DNA of 64,000 bases, taken from Sphingopyxis jiangsuensis (GTDB taxonomy: Bacteria > Pseudomonadota > Alphaproteobacteria > Sphingomonadales > Sphingomonadaceae). Position 1 is the first letter of the stretch. Every line of letters begins with the position of its first letter. The translations under genes were made by a program, and so were the position numbers. The notes beneath the pieces are model-generated. The model was not told the origin of the DNA. It did not search any database and saw only the letters and a list, made by a program, of their open reading frames with translations. This document shows, one piece after another, positions 8,908 to 18,375 of the stretch. Where the stretch lies: assembly GCF_016734905.1 (NCBI RefSeq), contig NZ_JAERPO010000001.1:248001-312000 (forward strand), given 5' to 3'.

Positions 8908-9766
8908 ACCGCCATTTCGCTTGCGGCGGCAGGCTCATCAAGATCGCCTCGATATTGCCGCCGGTCTTGAGCCCGAACAGCGTTCCGCGATCGTAGACAA
9001 GGTTGAATTCGGCATAGCGCCCGCGCCAGATGAGCTGCTCTTCGCGCTCCTCGTCGGTGAAGGGCGTGTCCATCCGACGCCGAACGATCTGCGGAAAAAT
9101 ATCGAGGAACGCCTCGCCGACCGCCTGCGTCAGCTGAAAATTGCGGTCAAACTCGGCATCGTCGCCGCATTCGAGGTGGTCGTAGAAAATGCCGCCGACG
9201 CCGCGGTGAACCCCGCGATGCGGGATGTAGAAATAGTCGTCGGCCCATTTGGCGTAGCGTTCGTACACGTCGGGACCGAATGGCGCGCAAGCCGCGCGCA
9301 GCCGCGCGTGAAAGGCGTCGGTGTCTTGATTGTAAGGAATCGGCGGGTTGAGGTCGGCGCCGCCGCCGAACCAGCGCCGCGTCGTTACAAGGAAGCGCGT
9401 GTTCATATGGACCGCGGGGACGTGCGGGTTCGCCATATGCGCGACAAGGCTGATTCCGGTCGCAAAGAAGCTGGGGTCTTCGCCCGCGCCATGGATCGAT
9501 TGCGCGAATTCGGGAGAGAAATGGCCGCCGACGGTCGACACATTGACCCCGACTTTCTCGAAAACCTTGCCCGTCATTACACCGCGCACACCGCCGCCAC
9601 CTTCGCCGGGTTCGATTCCCTCGGCCTCGCGGTCCCACGGCGTATAGGTAAAGCGCGCGTCGCTTCCCGCTTCTGCCTCGATCGCTTCGAACGCCGCGCA
9701 GATCCGGTCGCGCAGCGATTCGAACCAGTCGCGGGTTGCCTGTTGCTGGGGGTCGAGCGAAATCAT
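8906..9766 (-). CDS. hemF: Oxygen-dependent coproporphyrinogen III oxidase
   Basis: 286 residues, standard for HemF. It decarboxylates coproporphyrinogen III to protoporphyrinogen IX using O2 in haem synthesis. The family's conserved stretches are intact: GGGGVRGVMTG, VNVSTVGGHFSPEF, HMNTRFLVTTRRWFGGGADL, and YDRGTLFGLKTGGN near the C-terminus. The start overlaps the trmL stop by four bases (ATGA), so it is translated after trmL. Haem supply fits the neighbouring bc1 operon on the other strand, though they are not co-transcribed. Confidence 0.96.
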   Translation of the reverse strand: MISLDPQQQATRDWFESLRDRICAAFEAIEAEAGSDARFTYTPWDREAEGIEPGEGGGGVRGVMTGKVFEKVGVNVSTVGGHFSPEFAQSIHGAGEDPSFFATGISLVAHMANPHVPAVHMNTRFLVTTRRWFGGGADLNPPIPYNQDTDAFHARLRAACAPFGPDVYERYAKWADDYFYIPHRGVHRGVGGIFYDHLECGDDAEFDRNFQLTQAVGEAFLDIFPQIVRRRMDTPFTDEEREEQLIWRGRYAEFNLVYDRGTLFGLKTGGNIEAILMSLPPQAKWR

Positions 9767-10221
9767 GCTTCAAAGCCTTTCGTCTGCCTGAGAGCCTCGG
9801 CGAGCGCGATGCCAGCGGCGACGGCGACATTCAAGGACCGAAAGCCGGGACGCATCGGAATGACGACGCGCGCCTCGGCCGCTGAATGAACCGCTGCGGG
9901 CACTCCCGCGGATTCGCTGCCCAGCAGCAGGACGTCCCTGGGGGTGAAAGCGAAGTCGGTCAGCATTGTTGCCCCGCGCGTGGTCATCAACACAAGCCGC
10001 GCACCTTCGTCCCGCCGCCATTGTTCAAACATCGACCAGTCGGCATGGCGTTGCACATTGGCGCGTTCGGCATAGTCCATACCGGCGCGTTTGAGTGCGG
10101 CGTCGGAAAAGGGAAAGCCGCAGGGCTCCACGATATGCGCAGGCGCGCCAAGGCAGGCGGCGGTCCGCAAGATTGTCCCGACATTGCCGGCGATCTCGGG
10201 CTGATAGAGGGCGATTTCCAT
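9763..10221 (-). CDS. trmL: tRNA (cytidine(34)-2'-O)-methyltransferase
   Basis: 152 residues, a SPOUT-class enzyme that methylates the wobble ribose of certain tRNA-Leu. Visible: EIALYQPEIAGNVGTILRTA at the N-terminus, VEPCGFPFSD, and the knot region LLLGSESAGVP followed by IPMRPGFRSLNVAVA. The ATG at 10221 gives the usual family N-terminus. It is divergent from petA across a 219-base gap and overlaps hemF. Confidence 0.93.
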   Translation of the reverse strand: MEIALYQPEIAGNVGTILRTAACLGAPAHIVEPCGFPFSDAALKRAGMDYAERANVQRHADWSMFEQWRRDEGARLVLMTTRGATMLTDFAFTPRDVLLLGSESAGVPAAVHSAAEARVVIPMRPGFRSLNVAVAAGIALAEALRQTKGFEA

Positions 10222-10440
10222 TGGCGTGCCATAGCCGCGGCGGCGAGCGGAATCGAGGGGAGGGGCATTGGTCCAAGGACGTCGCCAAAGAAGCGGAAAT
10301 TGCCTGTTGGCAAGCCCCGGATGTGCGGCTATCAGGCCCGCAATTCCCGGAGGGGCCGCCGGGCCGCGACGCTTTGCGTGCGCGAACGGGGGCCGGAAAT
10401 CCGAGAGATCTTTATCGTTCACCCATACAAGGGCAATCGA

Positions 10441-10998
10441 ATGGCCAGTGAATCCGAAGCCACCGCCACAATCGAGGACGGCGTTCGCCGCCGCGATTTC
10501 ATCAACATTGCGGCGGTGAGTTTTGCCGGCGTCGGTGCCGGTGCGGTCGTTTTGCCGTTGGTCGCGCAGATGAACCCCTCGGCCGACGTGCTTGCGCTGT
10601 CGTCGACCGAAATCGACATTTCGGCAATCGCGTCGGGGCAGGCGATCAAGACGAGCTGGCGCAAGCAGCCGGTGTTCGTCCGCAACCTGACCCCTGCAGA
10701 AATCGAGGAAGCGAACCGCGTTCCGATGGGCGACCTGCGCGACGCCGAAACGCTCGCTGACCGCACCAAGCCGGGCAAGGAAAACTGGCTGATCACGCTG
10801 GGCGTTTGCACCCACCTCGGCTGCGTGCCGCTCGGTGCGGCAGAGGGCGAGAACCGCGGCGATTTCGGCGGCTATTTCTGCCCGTGCCACGGGTCGCACT
10901 ATGACACGGCGGCCCGTATCCGTAAGGGCCCCGCGCCGACGAACCTTGTCGTGCCGCCCTATGATTTCACCAGCGATACCGTCGTGACGATCGGCTGA
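10441..10998 (+). CDS. petA: Ubiquinol-cytochrome c reductase iron-sulfur subunit (Rieske)
   Basis: 185 residues. Carries the 2Fe-2S cluster that takes the first electron from ubiquinol in the bc1 complex. A twin-arginine-like RRRDFI motif precedes the single membrane anchor. The two cluster boxes are [10 protein letters not shown] and CPCHGSHYD. The alphaproteobacterial insertion between anchor and cluster domain ([14 protein letters not shown]) is present. Start ATG at 10441; first gene of petABC, 13 bases before petB. Confidence 0.97.
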   Translation: MASESEATATIEDGVRRRDFINIAAVSFAGVGAGAVVLPLVAQMNPSADVLALSSTEIDISAIASGQAIKTSWRKQPVFVRNLTPAEIEEANRVPMGDLRDAETLADRTKPGKENWLITLGVCTHLGCVPLGAAEGENRGDFGGYFCPCHGSHYDTAARIRKGPAPTNLVVPPYDFTSDTVVTIG

Positions 10999-11011
10999 GG
11001 AGCGAGATAAG

Positions 11012-12292
11012 ATGAGCTTTCCCTGGGCCAAGAACTACGAACCGCAGCAGCCGCTGATGAAGTGGCTCGACGAGAAGTTGCCGCTTCCGCGCCTCGTCTA
11101 TAATGCGATCGGCGCCGGATATCCGGTCCCGCGCAACCTCAATTATTTCTGGAACTTCGGCGTCCTCGCGGGCGCTGCGCTGGTCATCCAGATCATCACC
11201 GGCGTCATCCTCGCGATGCACTATGCCGCCAATGCCGGCGTCGCTTTCAATTCGGTCGAGCACATCATGCGCGACGTGAATTCGGGCTGGTTCATCCGCT
11301 ACGCGCATATGAACGGCGCGAGCATGTTCTTCATCGTCGTCTATCTGCACATCTTCCGCGGCCTTTATTACGGATCGTACAAAGCGCCGCGCGAGATGGT
11401 GTGGCTGCTCGGCGTCGTGATCTTCCTGCTGATGATGGCGACCGCCTTCATGGGCTATGTCCTGCCGTGGGGCCAGATGAGCTTCTGGGGCGCGCAGGTC
11501 ATCACCGGCTTTTTCTCGGCGATACCGGTCGTCGGCGAGCCGATCCGCGTCTGGCTGCTCGGTGGTTTTGCGCCGGATAACGCCGCACTCAACCGCTTCT
11601 TCTCGCTGCACTATCTGCTGCCGTTCGTGATCGCAGGCGTCATCATCCTGCACATCTGGGCGCTGCACATCCCGGGATCGAACAACCCGACGGGCATCGA
11701 GGTCAAGGACGAGCAGGATACGGTTCCGTTCCACCCCTATTACACGGCAAAGGACGGTTTCGGGCTGGGCATCTTCCTGATCGTATTTGCTGCGCTGACC
11801 TTCTTCACGCCGAACCTGCTTGGCCACGCCGACAATTATATTCCGGCGAATCCGCTTTCGACACCCGCGCACATCGTGCCTGAATGGTATTTCTGGCCCT
11901 TCTATGCGATCCTGCGCGCCTTCACCTTCAACTTCCTGTGGATCGACGCAAAGCTGTGGGGCGTCATCGCGATGTTCGCGGCGATCGCGCTGCTCTTCTT
12001 CCTTCCGTGGCTCGATAGTTCGCCGGTGAAGTCGTCGACCTATCGTCCGCTGTACAAGAAGTTCTTCTGGGTGTTGGTTGCCGACGTGCTTCTGCTCGGC
12101 CTGTGTGGCATGAAGCCCGCCGAACAGCCGTGGGTGATCCTGAGCCAGATCGGGTCGATCTATTACTTCGCCCATTTCCTGATCATTCTGCCGATCGTCT
12201 CGCGGATCGAACGTCCGCTGCCGATGCCGAATTCGATCACGGAAGCGGTCCTCGCAAAGCATGCCGACGACAAGTCGGCGGCCACGGCCTGA
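11012..12292 (+). CDS. petB: Cytochrome b of the bc1 complex
   Basis: 426 residues, eight-span dihaem cytochrome carrying the Qo and Qi quinone sites. Haem-ligand histidines are seen in AMHYAANAG / [10 protein letters not shown] and in SLHYLLPFV / [10 protein letters not shown], and the Qo motif PEWYFWPF is intact. Shine-Dalgarno GAGCGAGATAAG lies just upstream of the ATG. Length matches alphaproteobacterial cytochrome b. Confidence 0.97.
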   Translation: MSFPWAKNYEPQQPLMKWLDEKLPLPRLVYNAIGAGYPVPRNLNYFWNFGVLAGAALVIQIITGVILAMHYAANAGVAFNSVEHIMRDVNSGWFIRYAHMNGASMFFIVVYLHIFRGLYYGSYKAPREMVWLLGVVIFLLMMATAFMGYVLPWGQMSFWGAQVITGFFSAIPVVGEPIRVWLLGGFAPDNAALNRFFSLHYLLPFVIAGVIILHIWALHIPGSNNPTGIEVKDEQDTVPFHPYYTAKDGFGLGIFLIVFAALTFFTPNLLGHADNYIPANPLSTPAHIVPEWYFWPFYAILRAFTFNFLWIDAKLWGVIAMFAAIALLFFLPWLDSSPVKSSTYRPLYKKFFWVLVADVLLLGLCGMKPAEQPWVILSQIGSIYYFAHFLIILPIVSRIERPLPMPNSITEAVLAKHADDKSAATA

Positions 12293-12323
12293 GCGCCGGA
12301 CTTTAATAGGAGCTGATACAGCC

Positions 12324-13133
12324 ATGGTTCGTCCGCTCGGTTTTCTCGTCGGCCTGGGCTTCATTGCCGCGCTGGTGCTCGCGATCTTCACGACGCCGCT
12401 CAAGAATGAGCCCAATGTCGCCTATTCCTTCGTCAAGCATCCCAAGCATCTCAAGCTGGCGAGCGATGGCGTCGCCCCGCATTGGGACGTCGCCCAGCTC
12501 CAGCGCGGGATGCAGGTGTATCGCGAAGTCTGTTCGGCGTGCCACAGCCTGAACCTCGTTGCGTTCCGCAACATCGAGGATCTCGGCTACACCGAAGGTC
12601 AGGTGAAGACATTTGCCAAAAGCTTCCAGGTGCCGTCGGTCAACCCCGACACGGGCGAACCGGCGACGCGCGACGGGCTGCCCTCGGACTATTTCCCGGC
12701 GCCTTATGCGAACGAAGTTGCCGCGCGCGCAGCGAACAATAACGCGGTTCCACCCGACCTGTCGCTGATCACCAAGGCGCGCGAAGGCGGCAAGGACTAT
12801 ATCTATTCGCTGCTGACCGGTTACCAGAACCCGCCGGCGAACCTGCCGAAGGAGCTGCAGCCGGGCGCGGGTCTGCACTTCAACCCCTATTTCCCGAACC
12901 TCAATCTCGCGATGGCAAAGCCTCTTGCGGACGGTCAGGTGACCTATGCCGACGGGACCACTGCGTCGGTCGACCAGATGGCAAAGGACGTGACCGCGTT
13001 CCTCGTCTGGACCGCCGAGCCCAAGCTGGTGACGCGCGTGTGGGCGGGGTGGGCCGTGCTGGGCTTCCTCGTGATCTTCAGCATCCTGACCTATTTGTCG
13101 TACCGCAACATCTGGGCCGACAAGAAGCATTGA
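12324..13133 (+). CDS. petC: Cytochrome c1 of the bc1 complex
   Basis: 269 residues. Starts at ATG 12324 with AGGAG about 10 bases upstream. An N-terminal hydrophobic segment serves as signal/anchor. The haem c site is CSACHS (CXXCH) near residue 73; the distal methionine is likely in LAMAKPL. A C-terminal membrane span (VLGFLVIFSILTYLSY) is followed by a basic tail. Third gene of the bc1 operon. Confidence 0.97.
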   Translation: MVRPLGFLVGLGFIAALVLAIFTTPLKNEPNVAYSFVKHPKHLKLASDGVAPHWDVAQLQRGMQVYREVCSACHSLNLVAFRNIEDLGYTEGQVKTFAKSFQVPSVNPDTGEPATRDGLPSDYFPAPYANEVAARAANNNAVPPDLSLITKAREGGKDYIYSLLTGYQNPPANLPKELQPGAGLHFNPYFPNLNLAMAKPLADGQVTYADGTTASVDQMAKDVTAFLVWTAEPKLVTRVWAGWAVLGFLVIFSILTYLSYRNIWADKKH

Positions 13134-13159
13134 GCGGAGCGGGAAGGGCGACCGACACG

Positions 13160-13714
13160 ATGATCGCCCTTCCTCCGCAACCCGACCTCGACCTTGCGGC
13201 GCTGGTCCGCACGATCCCCAACTTTCCGAAACCGGGCATCCAGTTTCGCGACATTACCACGCTGATCGGTCATGCGGCGGGCTTTGCCGAAAGCGTGCGT
13301 CGCCTGAGCGCGCGCGCCGAAACCTATCGTCCGGATTTCATCGTCGCGGTCGAGGCGCGCGGGTTCCTCTTTGGCGCTGCAATGGCGAGTGCGATGGGGC
13401 TCGGCGTGGTGCCGGTGCGCAAGGCGGGCAAGTTGCCCGGCGTGACTATCGGCGTCGATTATGAACTCGAATATGGGGTCGACCGGCTCGAACTGCACGA
13501 AGGCGCCGTCGAAGCCGGGCATCGCGTGGTCCTCGTCGATGATCTGCTCGCAACGGGAGGAACGATCCTCGCGACGGCCGAACTGATGCGTGCTGCAGGG
13601 GCAGAGGTCGCTGCGGCGCTGTTCGTCATCGACCTGCCCGATCTGGGGGGCGCACGGCGGCTGAACGAGGCGGGGCTGCCTTGCGAGACGTTGATCGCGT
13701 TTGATGGCGATTAG
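13160..13714 (+). CDS. apt: Adenine phosphoribosyltransferase
   Basis: 184 residues. Salvages adenine to AMP with PRPP. Typical features: IPNFPKPGIQFRDITTL at the N-terminus, VEARGFLFG, KAGKLPG, and the PRPP loop VVLVDDLLATGGT. It begins 26 bases after petC and is probably read from the same transcript, though it has no role in respiration. Confidence 0.95.
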   Translation: MIALPPQPDLDLAALVRTIPNFPKPGIQFRDITTLIGHAAGFAESVRRLSARAETYRPDFIVAVEARGFLFGAAMASAMGLGVVPVRKAGKLPGVTIGVDYELEYGVDRLELHEGAVEAGHRVVLVDDLLATGGTILATAELMRAAGAEVAAALFVIDLPDLGGARRLNEAGLPCETLIAFDGD

Positions 13715-13840
13715 TCGCGCGTCAGCTTTAGAGCGGCGAGCGTACCAAGGCTGATCTCGTCATTTCCCCGAATATGGGAACGACGAAGCGTGGACCGAAA
13801 TGGTCGACATCGCTCGTATCCCTTCCTTAGACGCGCGCAA

Positions 13841-13868
13841 AGAAAAAGCCCGGGCCGAAACCCGGGCT
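13841..13868 (-). terminator. Rho-independent terminator for the DUF1134 gene
   Basis: On the minus strand the stem AGCCCGGG / CCCGGGCT (8 bp, loop TTTCGG) is followed by TTTTTCTTTG. It lies 29 bases beyond the stop of the minus-strand DUF1134 gene. The plus-strand side has no T run, so it mainly serves the minus strand. Confidence 0.85.
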
Positions 13869-13896
13869 GTCGCCCCGCTGGCCAACGCGTCAAAGG

Positions 13897-14658
13897 TTAA
13901 AAGGGTATCCAGTTCTGCTTCTTGCGGATCTTCATATAGCCGACATTGGCGCCGAGCCGCGCGCCGACCCCGACGCGGATCGGGATAAGCACCACATCGC
14001 CGCGGCGCAGGTAGCTCGCGTTGAAGCCGCCGACCAGATAGGCCGCGCCTTCGCCGGCGGGGAAGCGCTTGTAGATGTCTTCGGTGTCGAACAGATTATA
14101 GACGAGGACGAAGGTATTGCCCGCGTTGGCGCCCGCATCGAAACCGATCGAGGGGCCGGTCCAATAAGCGGGCTTTTCGCCCTCGATCTTGTGGTGGAGT
14201 GTGCCCGAGCCATAGCGCAGCCCGATACCGAGCGCACCGCCCGCCTCGCGGCCGACGATATAGGCGTTGGGTTCGCCCTGCTTGCGCAGAATATCCTCGA
14301 TCAGACCCGCGAGACCCTGCGCGCCCTTGCCGAAGACACCTTCGGCCGCGCCGATCAGGTCGTCCTCCTTATAGGTCGACCCGTCATTCGCGGCCGTCGT
14401 CGTGGCGGGCGCGGTTGCCTCCGGCGTTGAAGGCGACAGATCATATTGCTCGTCGCCCGTCGCAAGGGCGCTGTCGAGTGCACGATCATATTCGGGCGCG
14501 CTTGTCGTGGGGGGAGGGGGCGACGGATTGTCGAGATCGGCATCGATCGCGACATTGGGATCGACCTCGGTCATTTGCGCTGCCGCAGACAGCGGCGACA
14601 GTGCAAGGCCGACGGCGCCGATGGCGGCGACGGCGAATTTCGATAGCGTCTTACGCAT
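13897..14658 (-). CDS. Exported DUF1134-family protein
   Basis: 253 residues: signal peptide ending at SAAAQ, an about 90-residue low-complexity Pro/Thr/Ala-rich linker, then a C-terminal domain with GGALGIGLRYGSGTL, GPSIGFDAGANAGN, and a closing VGARLGANVGYMKI. That domain matches DUF1134, a periplasmic family common in alphaproteobacteria and related in form to SYLF-type lipid-binding proteins; no function is established. The start at 14658 has GGGGG upstream and gives a clean signal peptide. Confidence 0.82.
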   Translation of the reverse strand: MRKTLSKFAVAAIGAVGLALSPLSAAAQMTEVDPNVAIDADLDNPSPPPPTTSAPEYDRALDSALATGDEQYDLSPSTPEATAPATTTAANDGSTYKEDDLIGAAEGVFGKGAQGLAGLIEDILRKQGEPNAYIVGREAGGALGIGLRYGSGTLHHKIEGEKPAYWTGPSIGFDAGANAGNTFVLVYNLFDTEDIYKRFPAGEGAAYLVGGFNASYLRRGDVVLIPIRVGVGARLGANVGYMKIRKKQNWIPF

Positions 14659-14904
14659 TTGATCCCCCAGGATAGTCAGCATGCGGGCCCAAGCCCGGCC
14701 TCGGCGTCAATCATGACTCGCTTTGCGCGCCGGGCAATGAACGGGCGATGACCCGAGTCGATTTTGCGCCGGGTTGAATCGATTTGACGACGAAATGACG
14801 GGAAAAAGACGAAAAGCACCCGATGTTAGGCGTTGCGGCGCATGCCAAGCGTGGTTATAGCGGCCCGCCTGAGGCCAGCCTGCCGTTAGCGCGGCAGACC
14901 ATGC

Positions 14905-14997
14905 GGAGACGTGGGTGAGTGGCTGAAACCAACGGTTTGCTAAACCGTCGTACTGGTAAATCCGGTACCGAGGGTTCGAATCCCTCCGTCTCCGCCA
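14905..14997 (+). tRNA. tRNA-Ser(GCT)
   Basis: Class II tRNA. The acceptor stem GGAGACG pairs with CGTCTCC, with discriminator G and an encoded CCA. The anticodon loop TTGCTAA (stem ACGGT/ACCGT) gives anticodon GCT at 14939-14941, reading AGC/AGU. A variable arm (GTACTGGTAAATCCGGTAC region) and T-arm GGGTTCGAATCCC are present. Confidence 0.96.
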
Positions 14998-15148
14998 CTT
15001 CTTTTTTCGCACCGATCAAGCCTGATCCGCCCCCCCCAGAAGCCCGGGGTTTGTTGGCGAGGCCATTCGACGAAATTCGCGGGACGTTGCGTCTTGGCTG
15101 TCCAGGCCGGATTACAGGCCAGCGCCAGAAAATAGCGGGCAAGCGCGG

Positions 15149-15877
15149 TTATCGGCGGCGTTCGAGCCACCAGTGCTGGCGCCAGCCATATTGGCTCGCA
15201 ATCGGTGTGCCCGCGGAATTTGTCGCAGGTTTGAACCGGAATCGCTCCTCAATCAGTCGGCAGGTCGTCGCGTCGAGTTGCGCATCGCCACTCGATTTCG
15301 AGACGCGGCATCCCGAAACCCGCCCGGACGGTTCTATCGTAAATCGGACTTCGACTTCGCCGCCGATACGGGCGCGGCTTGCTGCCTTGGGATAGTCGCT
15401 GTCGCGGATCGTCCCGCTGCGCCACGCCGCCTTCGTTCCGCCGCCGGTTCCGCTCCCCGAACCGCCCGCGCCGGTCCCGTCGCCGCGACCGCCAGCGCCA
15501 GACCCCGGACCGGCAACGGGCGTGGCTCCGGCCGACGCCTGGCTTCCTGCCCCGGCCACCGGCGCCGCAGCGACCGGGGGCGGCTCGATGGGCGGCAGCT
15601 TGGGCTTCGGCGCGACGACCTGCGCGGCCTTGGCCGTCTTGTTCGGTGCGGCGGCGCGGCCGCTTGCTTTCTCGCTTGGTTCGTCGGACGGCGTGACCGT
15701 TTCGCGCGGCGGCGGAGGGGCAGGAATAGCGATTGCGGTGATCGCTTCGCTGGCCTTGCGGACGACGTCGAGGTCGAGGCCCGTTATAAGACCCACGCCG
15801 ACCGCGGCGGCGACCGCAATGGTGGCGCCGCCTGCAATGCTGCGCTGCCGCCTGGTTATCCGTCCGCTATAGGTCAT
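15149..15877 (-). CDS. TonB-family energy transducer
   Basis: 242 residues: short basic N-terminus, one membrane span (about residues 14-34), a long Pro/Ala/Gly-rich periplasmic linker, and a C-terminal TonB domain. The domain has YPKAASRARIGGEVEVRF, SGRVSGCRVSKSSGD and the closing RLIEERFRFKPAT. It has two cysteines in the domain that could form a disulfide. No ExbB/ExbD genes are nearby, so its motor is encoded elsewhere. Which outer-membrane receptor it serves is unknown. Confidence 0.85.
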   Translation of the reverse strand: MTYSGRITRRQRSIAGGATIAVAAAVGVGLITGLDLDVVRKASEAITAIAIPAPPPPRETVTPSDEPSEKASGRAAAPNKTAKAAQVVAPKPKLPPIEPPPVAAAPVAGAGSQASAGATPVAGPGSGAGGRGDGTGAGGSGSGTGGGTKAAWRSGTIRDSDYPKAASRARIGGEVEVRFTIEPSGRVSGCRVSKSSGDAQLDATTCRLIEERFRFKPATNSAGTPIASQYGWRQHWWLERRR

Positions 15878-15915
15878 CCGATCCCGTCCGCACGATTGTC
15901 GTAGGGGAAAGAGCG

Positions 15916-16782
15916 TTACAGAAAATCGTCTAACGTGGCGATGAACCGGTCGAATTGGTCATGGTGCAGCCAGTGGCCGGCATCGTCGAATTCGATCACC
16001 TTGGCGGTCGAAAAATGCTCGATGCGTCCGTCGCGCTCGGGGTTCGATGCCCAGCTTTTTGCCCCATAGAGAAGCAGCGTGGGGCAGGAGATCGCGTGCC
16101 ACAGCGATTCGACGCTGTCCTGCGGCGCATCGAACGGCGGCCAGACGTTGAGGTAATTGTCGAACTTCCAGCTCCAAGTACTATCCTCGTTCCGGCTGAT
16201 GCCGTGGATCGTCAGGTGGCGCGCCTGTTCTTCGGTCAAATAGCTGTTCTCGCCCATCATCCGCGCGAGTGCATCGTCGAGCGTCGCATAGCGGCGCGGG
16301 GTGCGACCGGCCGCCTGCCGCTTTTCGTCGATCCACTTGCGAAAGCGGTCGGCATAGGGCTTGCTGTTGCGCTCGGCGAGCATCTTGGGCGACGGGCCGA
16401 GTCCCTCGATCGCGACCAGCTTGCTTACATTGTCGGGATAAAGTCCCGTGTAGCGCAGCGCGATATTTCCTCCCATCGAATGCGCGACGATCGACACCGG
16501 GCCAAGGTCGAGCTGATGGATCAGCTGCGCGAGGTCATAGACAAAGGCCGGCATGTCGTAATTGCCGTCGGGTGCCCAGGCGCTGTCGCCGTGGCCGCGC
16601 AGATCGGGCGCTAAGATATGAAAGCGATCGCGCAGCTTGGCCGCCGTCCAGTCCCAGTTGCGGCAATGATCGCGCCCACCATGAACGAGGATCAGCGGAG
16701 GCGCGCCGCGGTTGCCCCAGTCGACATAATGAAGCTTCAAACGCTGCGAAATGAAACTGTTCGACGTGGGGCCGCTTGCCAT
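15916..16782 (-). CDS. Alpha/beta hydrolase
   Basis: 288 residues with the alpha/beta-hydrolase fold: oxyanion segment LILVHGGRDHCRNWD, nucleophile elbow VAHSMGGN (Ser), acid in the LLLYGAKSW region, and catalytic His in DDAGHWLHHD. The substrate is not predictable. The ATG at 16782 has AAGGA about 8 bases upstream; an alternative in-frame ATG at 16830 adds 16 residues with a poorer ribosome site. It is divergent from the SDR gene. Confidence 0.82.
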   Translation of the reverse strand: MASGPTSNSFISQRLKLHYVDWGNRGAPPLILVHGGRDHCRNWDWTAAKLRDRFHILAPDLRGHGDSAWAPDGNYDMPAFVYDLAQLIHQLDLGPVSIVAHSMGGNIALRYTGLYPDNVSKLVAIEGLGPSPKMLAERNSKPYADRFRKWIDEKRQAAGRTPRRYATLDDALARMMGENSYLTEEQARHLTIHGISRNEDSTWSWKFDNYLNVWPPFDAPQDSVESLWHAISCPTLLLYGAKSWASNPERDGRIEHFSTAKVIEFDDAGHWLHHDQFDRFIATLDDFL

Positions 16783-16889
16783 CAATCCATCCTTGCTGTC
16801 TTGTCGGGTTTCAAAAGGCGACTGAATCATGGTCCGTCAACCCCGCAGATGGTCGGGGCGGACGATAAGGGTGAGGGAAGGCTGACGGC

Positions 16890-17681
16890 ATGGACACGTT
16901 TCGCGACAATCTGTTGGCAGGAAAGACGGCGTTCGTGGCCGGCGGCACCAGCGGCATCAACCTCGGTATCGCGAAGCGCCTTGCCGCGCTGGGCGCAAAG
17001 GTGGCGGTTGCCGGTCGCGATCCCGACAAGGCAGCGCGTGCCGCGGCCGAGATCGGCCCTGACGCACTGGGGCTGTCAGGCGACGTGCGCGACTTTTCCG
17101 CGATTCGCGGGGTGATGGAAACGGTGGCGGCGAAACTCGGCGCGATGGACATTGTCGTTTCGGGTGCTGCGGGGAACTTCCTTGCGCCCGCGCTCGGCAT
17201 GTCAGCCAATGCGTTCCGCACGGTGGTCGACATTGATCTCAACGGGACGTTCAATGTCTTTCGCGGGTGTCACGACCTGCTGAACCGGCCGGGCGCCTCG
17301 CTGATCGCGATTACCGCGGGGCAAGCCGTCAATGCATCGGCGTTGCAGGCGCATGCTTGCGCTGCGAAGGCGGGGATCAACCAGCTGATTCGTGTGCTTG
17401 CGCTCGAATGGGGTCCCGATGTCCGGGTGAATGGTATTTCGCCCGGCCCGATCGCGGGGACCGAAGGGATGAAGCGGCTCGCGCCCGATGCCGAAACGCG
17501 GCAGGCGCATTACGACCGGATCGCGATGAAACGCTGGGGAACGGTCGAAGAGGTCGCCGATGCGGCGGTGTTCCTGTGCTCGCCCGCGGCTTCCTATGTA
17601 ACAGGAACGATCCTCGACTGCGATGGCGGCAGCCAGGTCGGCGACGCCTCGCGCGGCGATATGGCGCGCGGCATGGCGTGA
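16890..17681 (+). CDS. SDR of the peroxisomal-type 2,4-dienoyl-CoA reductase group
   Basis: 263 residues. The Rossmann glycine motif is AGGTSGINLG. Segments GNFLAPALGMS, DIDLNGTFNVFRG, ALQAHACAAKAG and ISPGPIAGTEGMKRL match the DECR2/SPS19-type 2,4-dienoyl-CoA reductases, which reduce polyunsaturated acyl-CoA in beta-oxidation with NADPH. The usual SDR Tyr-x3-Lys is absent: the residue four before the Lys is Ala, as in DECR2 relatives, where chemistry differs from classical SDRs. A role in unsaturated fatty-acid breakdown is inferred from this resemblance. Confidence 0.82.
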   Translation: MDTFRDNLLAGKTAFVAGGTSGINLGIAKRLAALGAKVAVAGRDPDKAARAAAEIGPDALGLSGDVRDFSAIRGVMETVAAKLGAMDIVVSGAAGNFLAPALGMSANAFRTVVDIDLNGTFNVFRGCHDLLNRPGASLIAITAGQAVNASALQAHACAAKAGINQLIRVLALEWGPDVRVNGISPGPIAGTEGMKRLAPDAETRQAHYDRIAMKRWGTVEEVADAAVFLCSPAASYVTGTILDCDGGSQVGDASRGDMARGMA

Positions 17682-17709
17682 CGCCCGACGGTCGCTAAAG
17701 TGGAGGAAA

Positions 17710-17784
17710 TGGTGGGCGTGGCAAGGATTGAACTTGCGACCCCTGCGATGTCAACACAGTGCTCTACCACTGAGCTACACGCCC
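17710..17784 (-). tRNA. tRNA-Val(GAC)
   Basis: On the minus strand the acceptor GGGCGTG pairs with CACGCCC, then discriminator A and an encoded CCA. The anticodon stem CTGTG/CGCAG (one G-T pair) encloses loop TTGACAT, giving anticodon GAC. The T-arm has GTTCAATCC. It is convergent with the SDR gene. Confidence 0.94.
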
Positions 17785-17857
17785 ACACGTTCTGGGGTGA
17801 CGCGCCCCTTAAAGGCGATGATGCTGGCTGGCAAGCCCTTCGCGCGTCGAAGACGCA

Positions 17858-18235
17858 TTATTGTTGGTGCGACTGCCCCGTATCGGCGAAGAGACTGTCG
17901 ACCTCGCGCACCAGATCCTTGAGGTGAAAGGGCTTGGACAGCAGCTTTGCCTGCGGGACATTTTCCTCGGCGCGCAGCGAGACCGCGGCGAATCCGGTAA
18001 TGAACATGACCTGCGTATGCGGTGCGACCCTGGCAGTGTGCTGCGCCAGTTCGATCCCGTCCATCTCGGGCATCACAATGTCCGAAAGCAAAAGGTCGAA
18101 CGTCCCCGAATCGATATAGGGGACCGCCGCCGTACCGCGATCGACCGACGTGACATGATAGCCGGCGCCCGTCAGCGCGCGCGCGAGATATTCGCGCATT
18201 ACGTCGTCATCCTCGGCCAGCAGAATGCGTATCAT
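17858..18235 (-). CDS. cpdR: Single-domain response regulator, CpdR-like
   Basis: 125 residues: one receiver domain and nothing else. The acidic pocket is AEDDD, the phospho-acceptor is D52 in LLSDIVMP, and the conserved lysine is in LLSKPF. Sequence and length match alphaproteobacterial CpdR, which when unphosphorylated primes ClpXP to degrade cell-cycle regulators and is phosphorylated via the CckA-ChpT relay. The start MIRILLAEDDD is preferred over an upstream extension. No partner kinase is adjacent. Confidence 0.87.
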   Translation of the reverse strand: MIRILLAEDDDVMREYLARALTGAGYHVTSVDRGTAAVPYIDSGTFDLLLSDIVMPEMDGIELAQHTARVAPHTQVMFITGFAAVSLRAEENVPQAKLLSKPFHLKDLVREVDSLFADTGQSHQQ

Positions 18236-18375
18236 CTGGTAGTCTGTTCCCGGTCCCTCGCGGCCGTGTTCCCGGCAGCCGCCTTTCTGTTGCGCATGCC
18301 CTTCATAGCGCGAGAGTTTTAACAAATCCCGGTACATCTGGATTTATCTGTCGTTTTTTGGCACGATTTGCCGCG

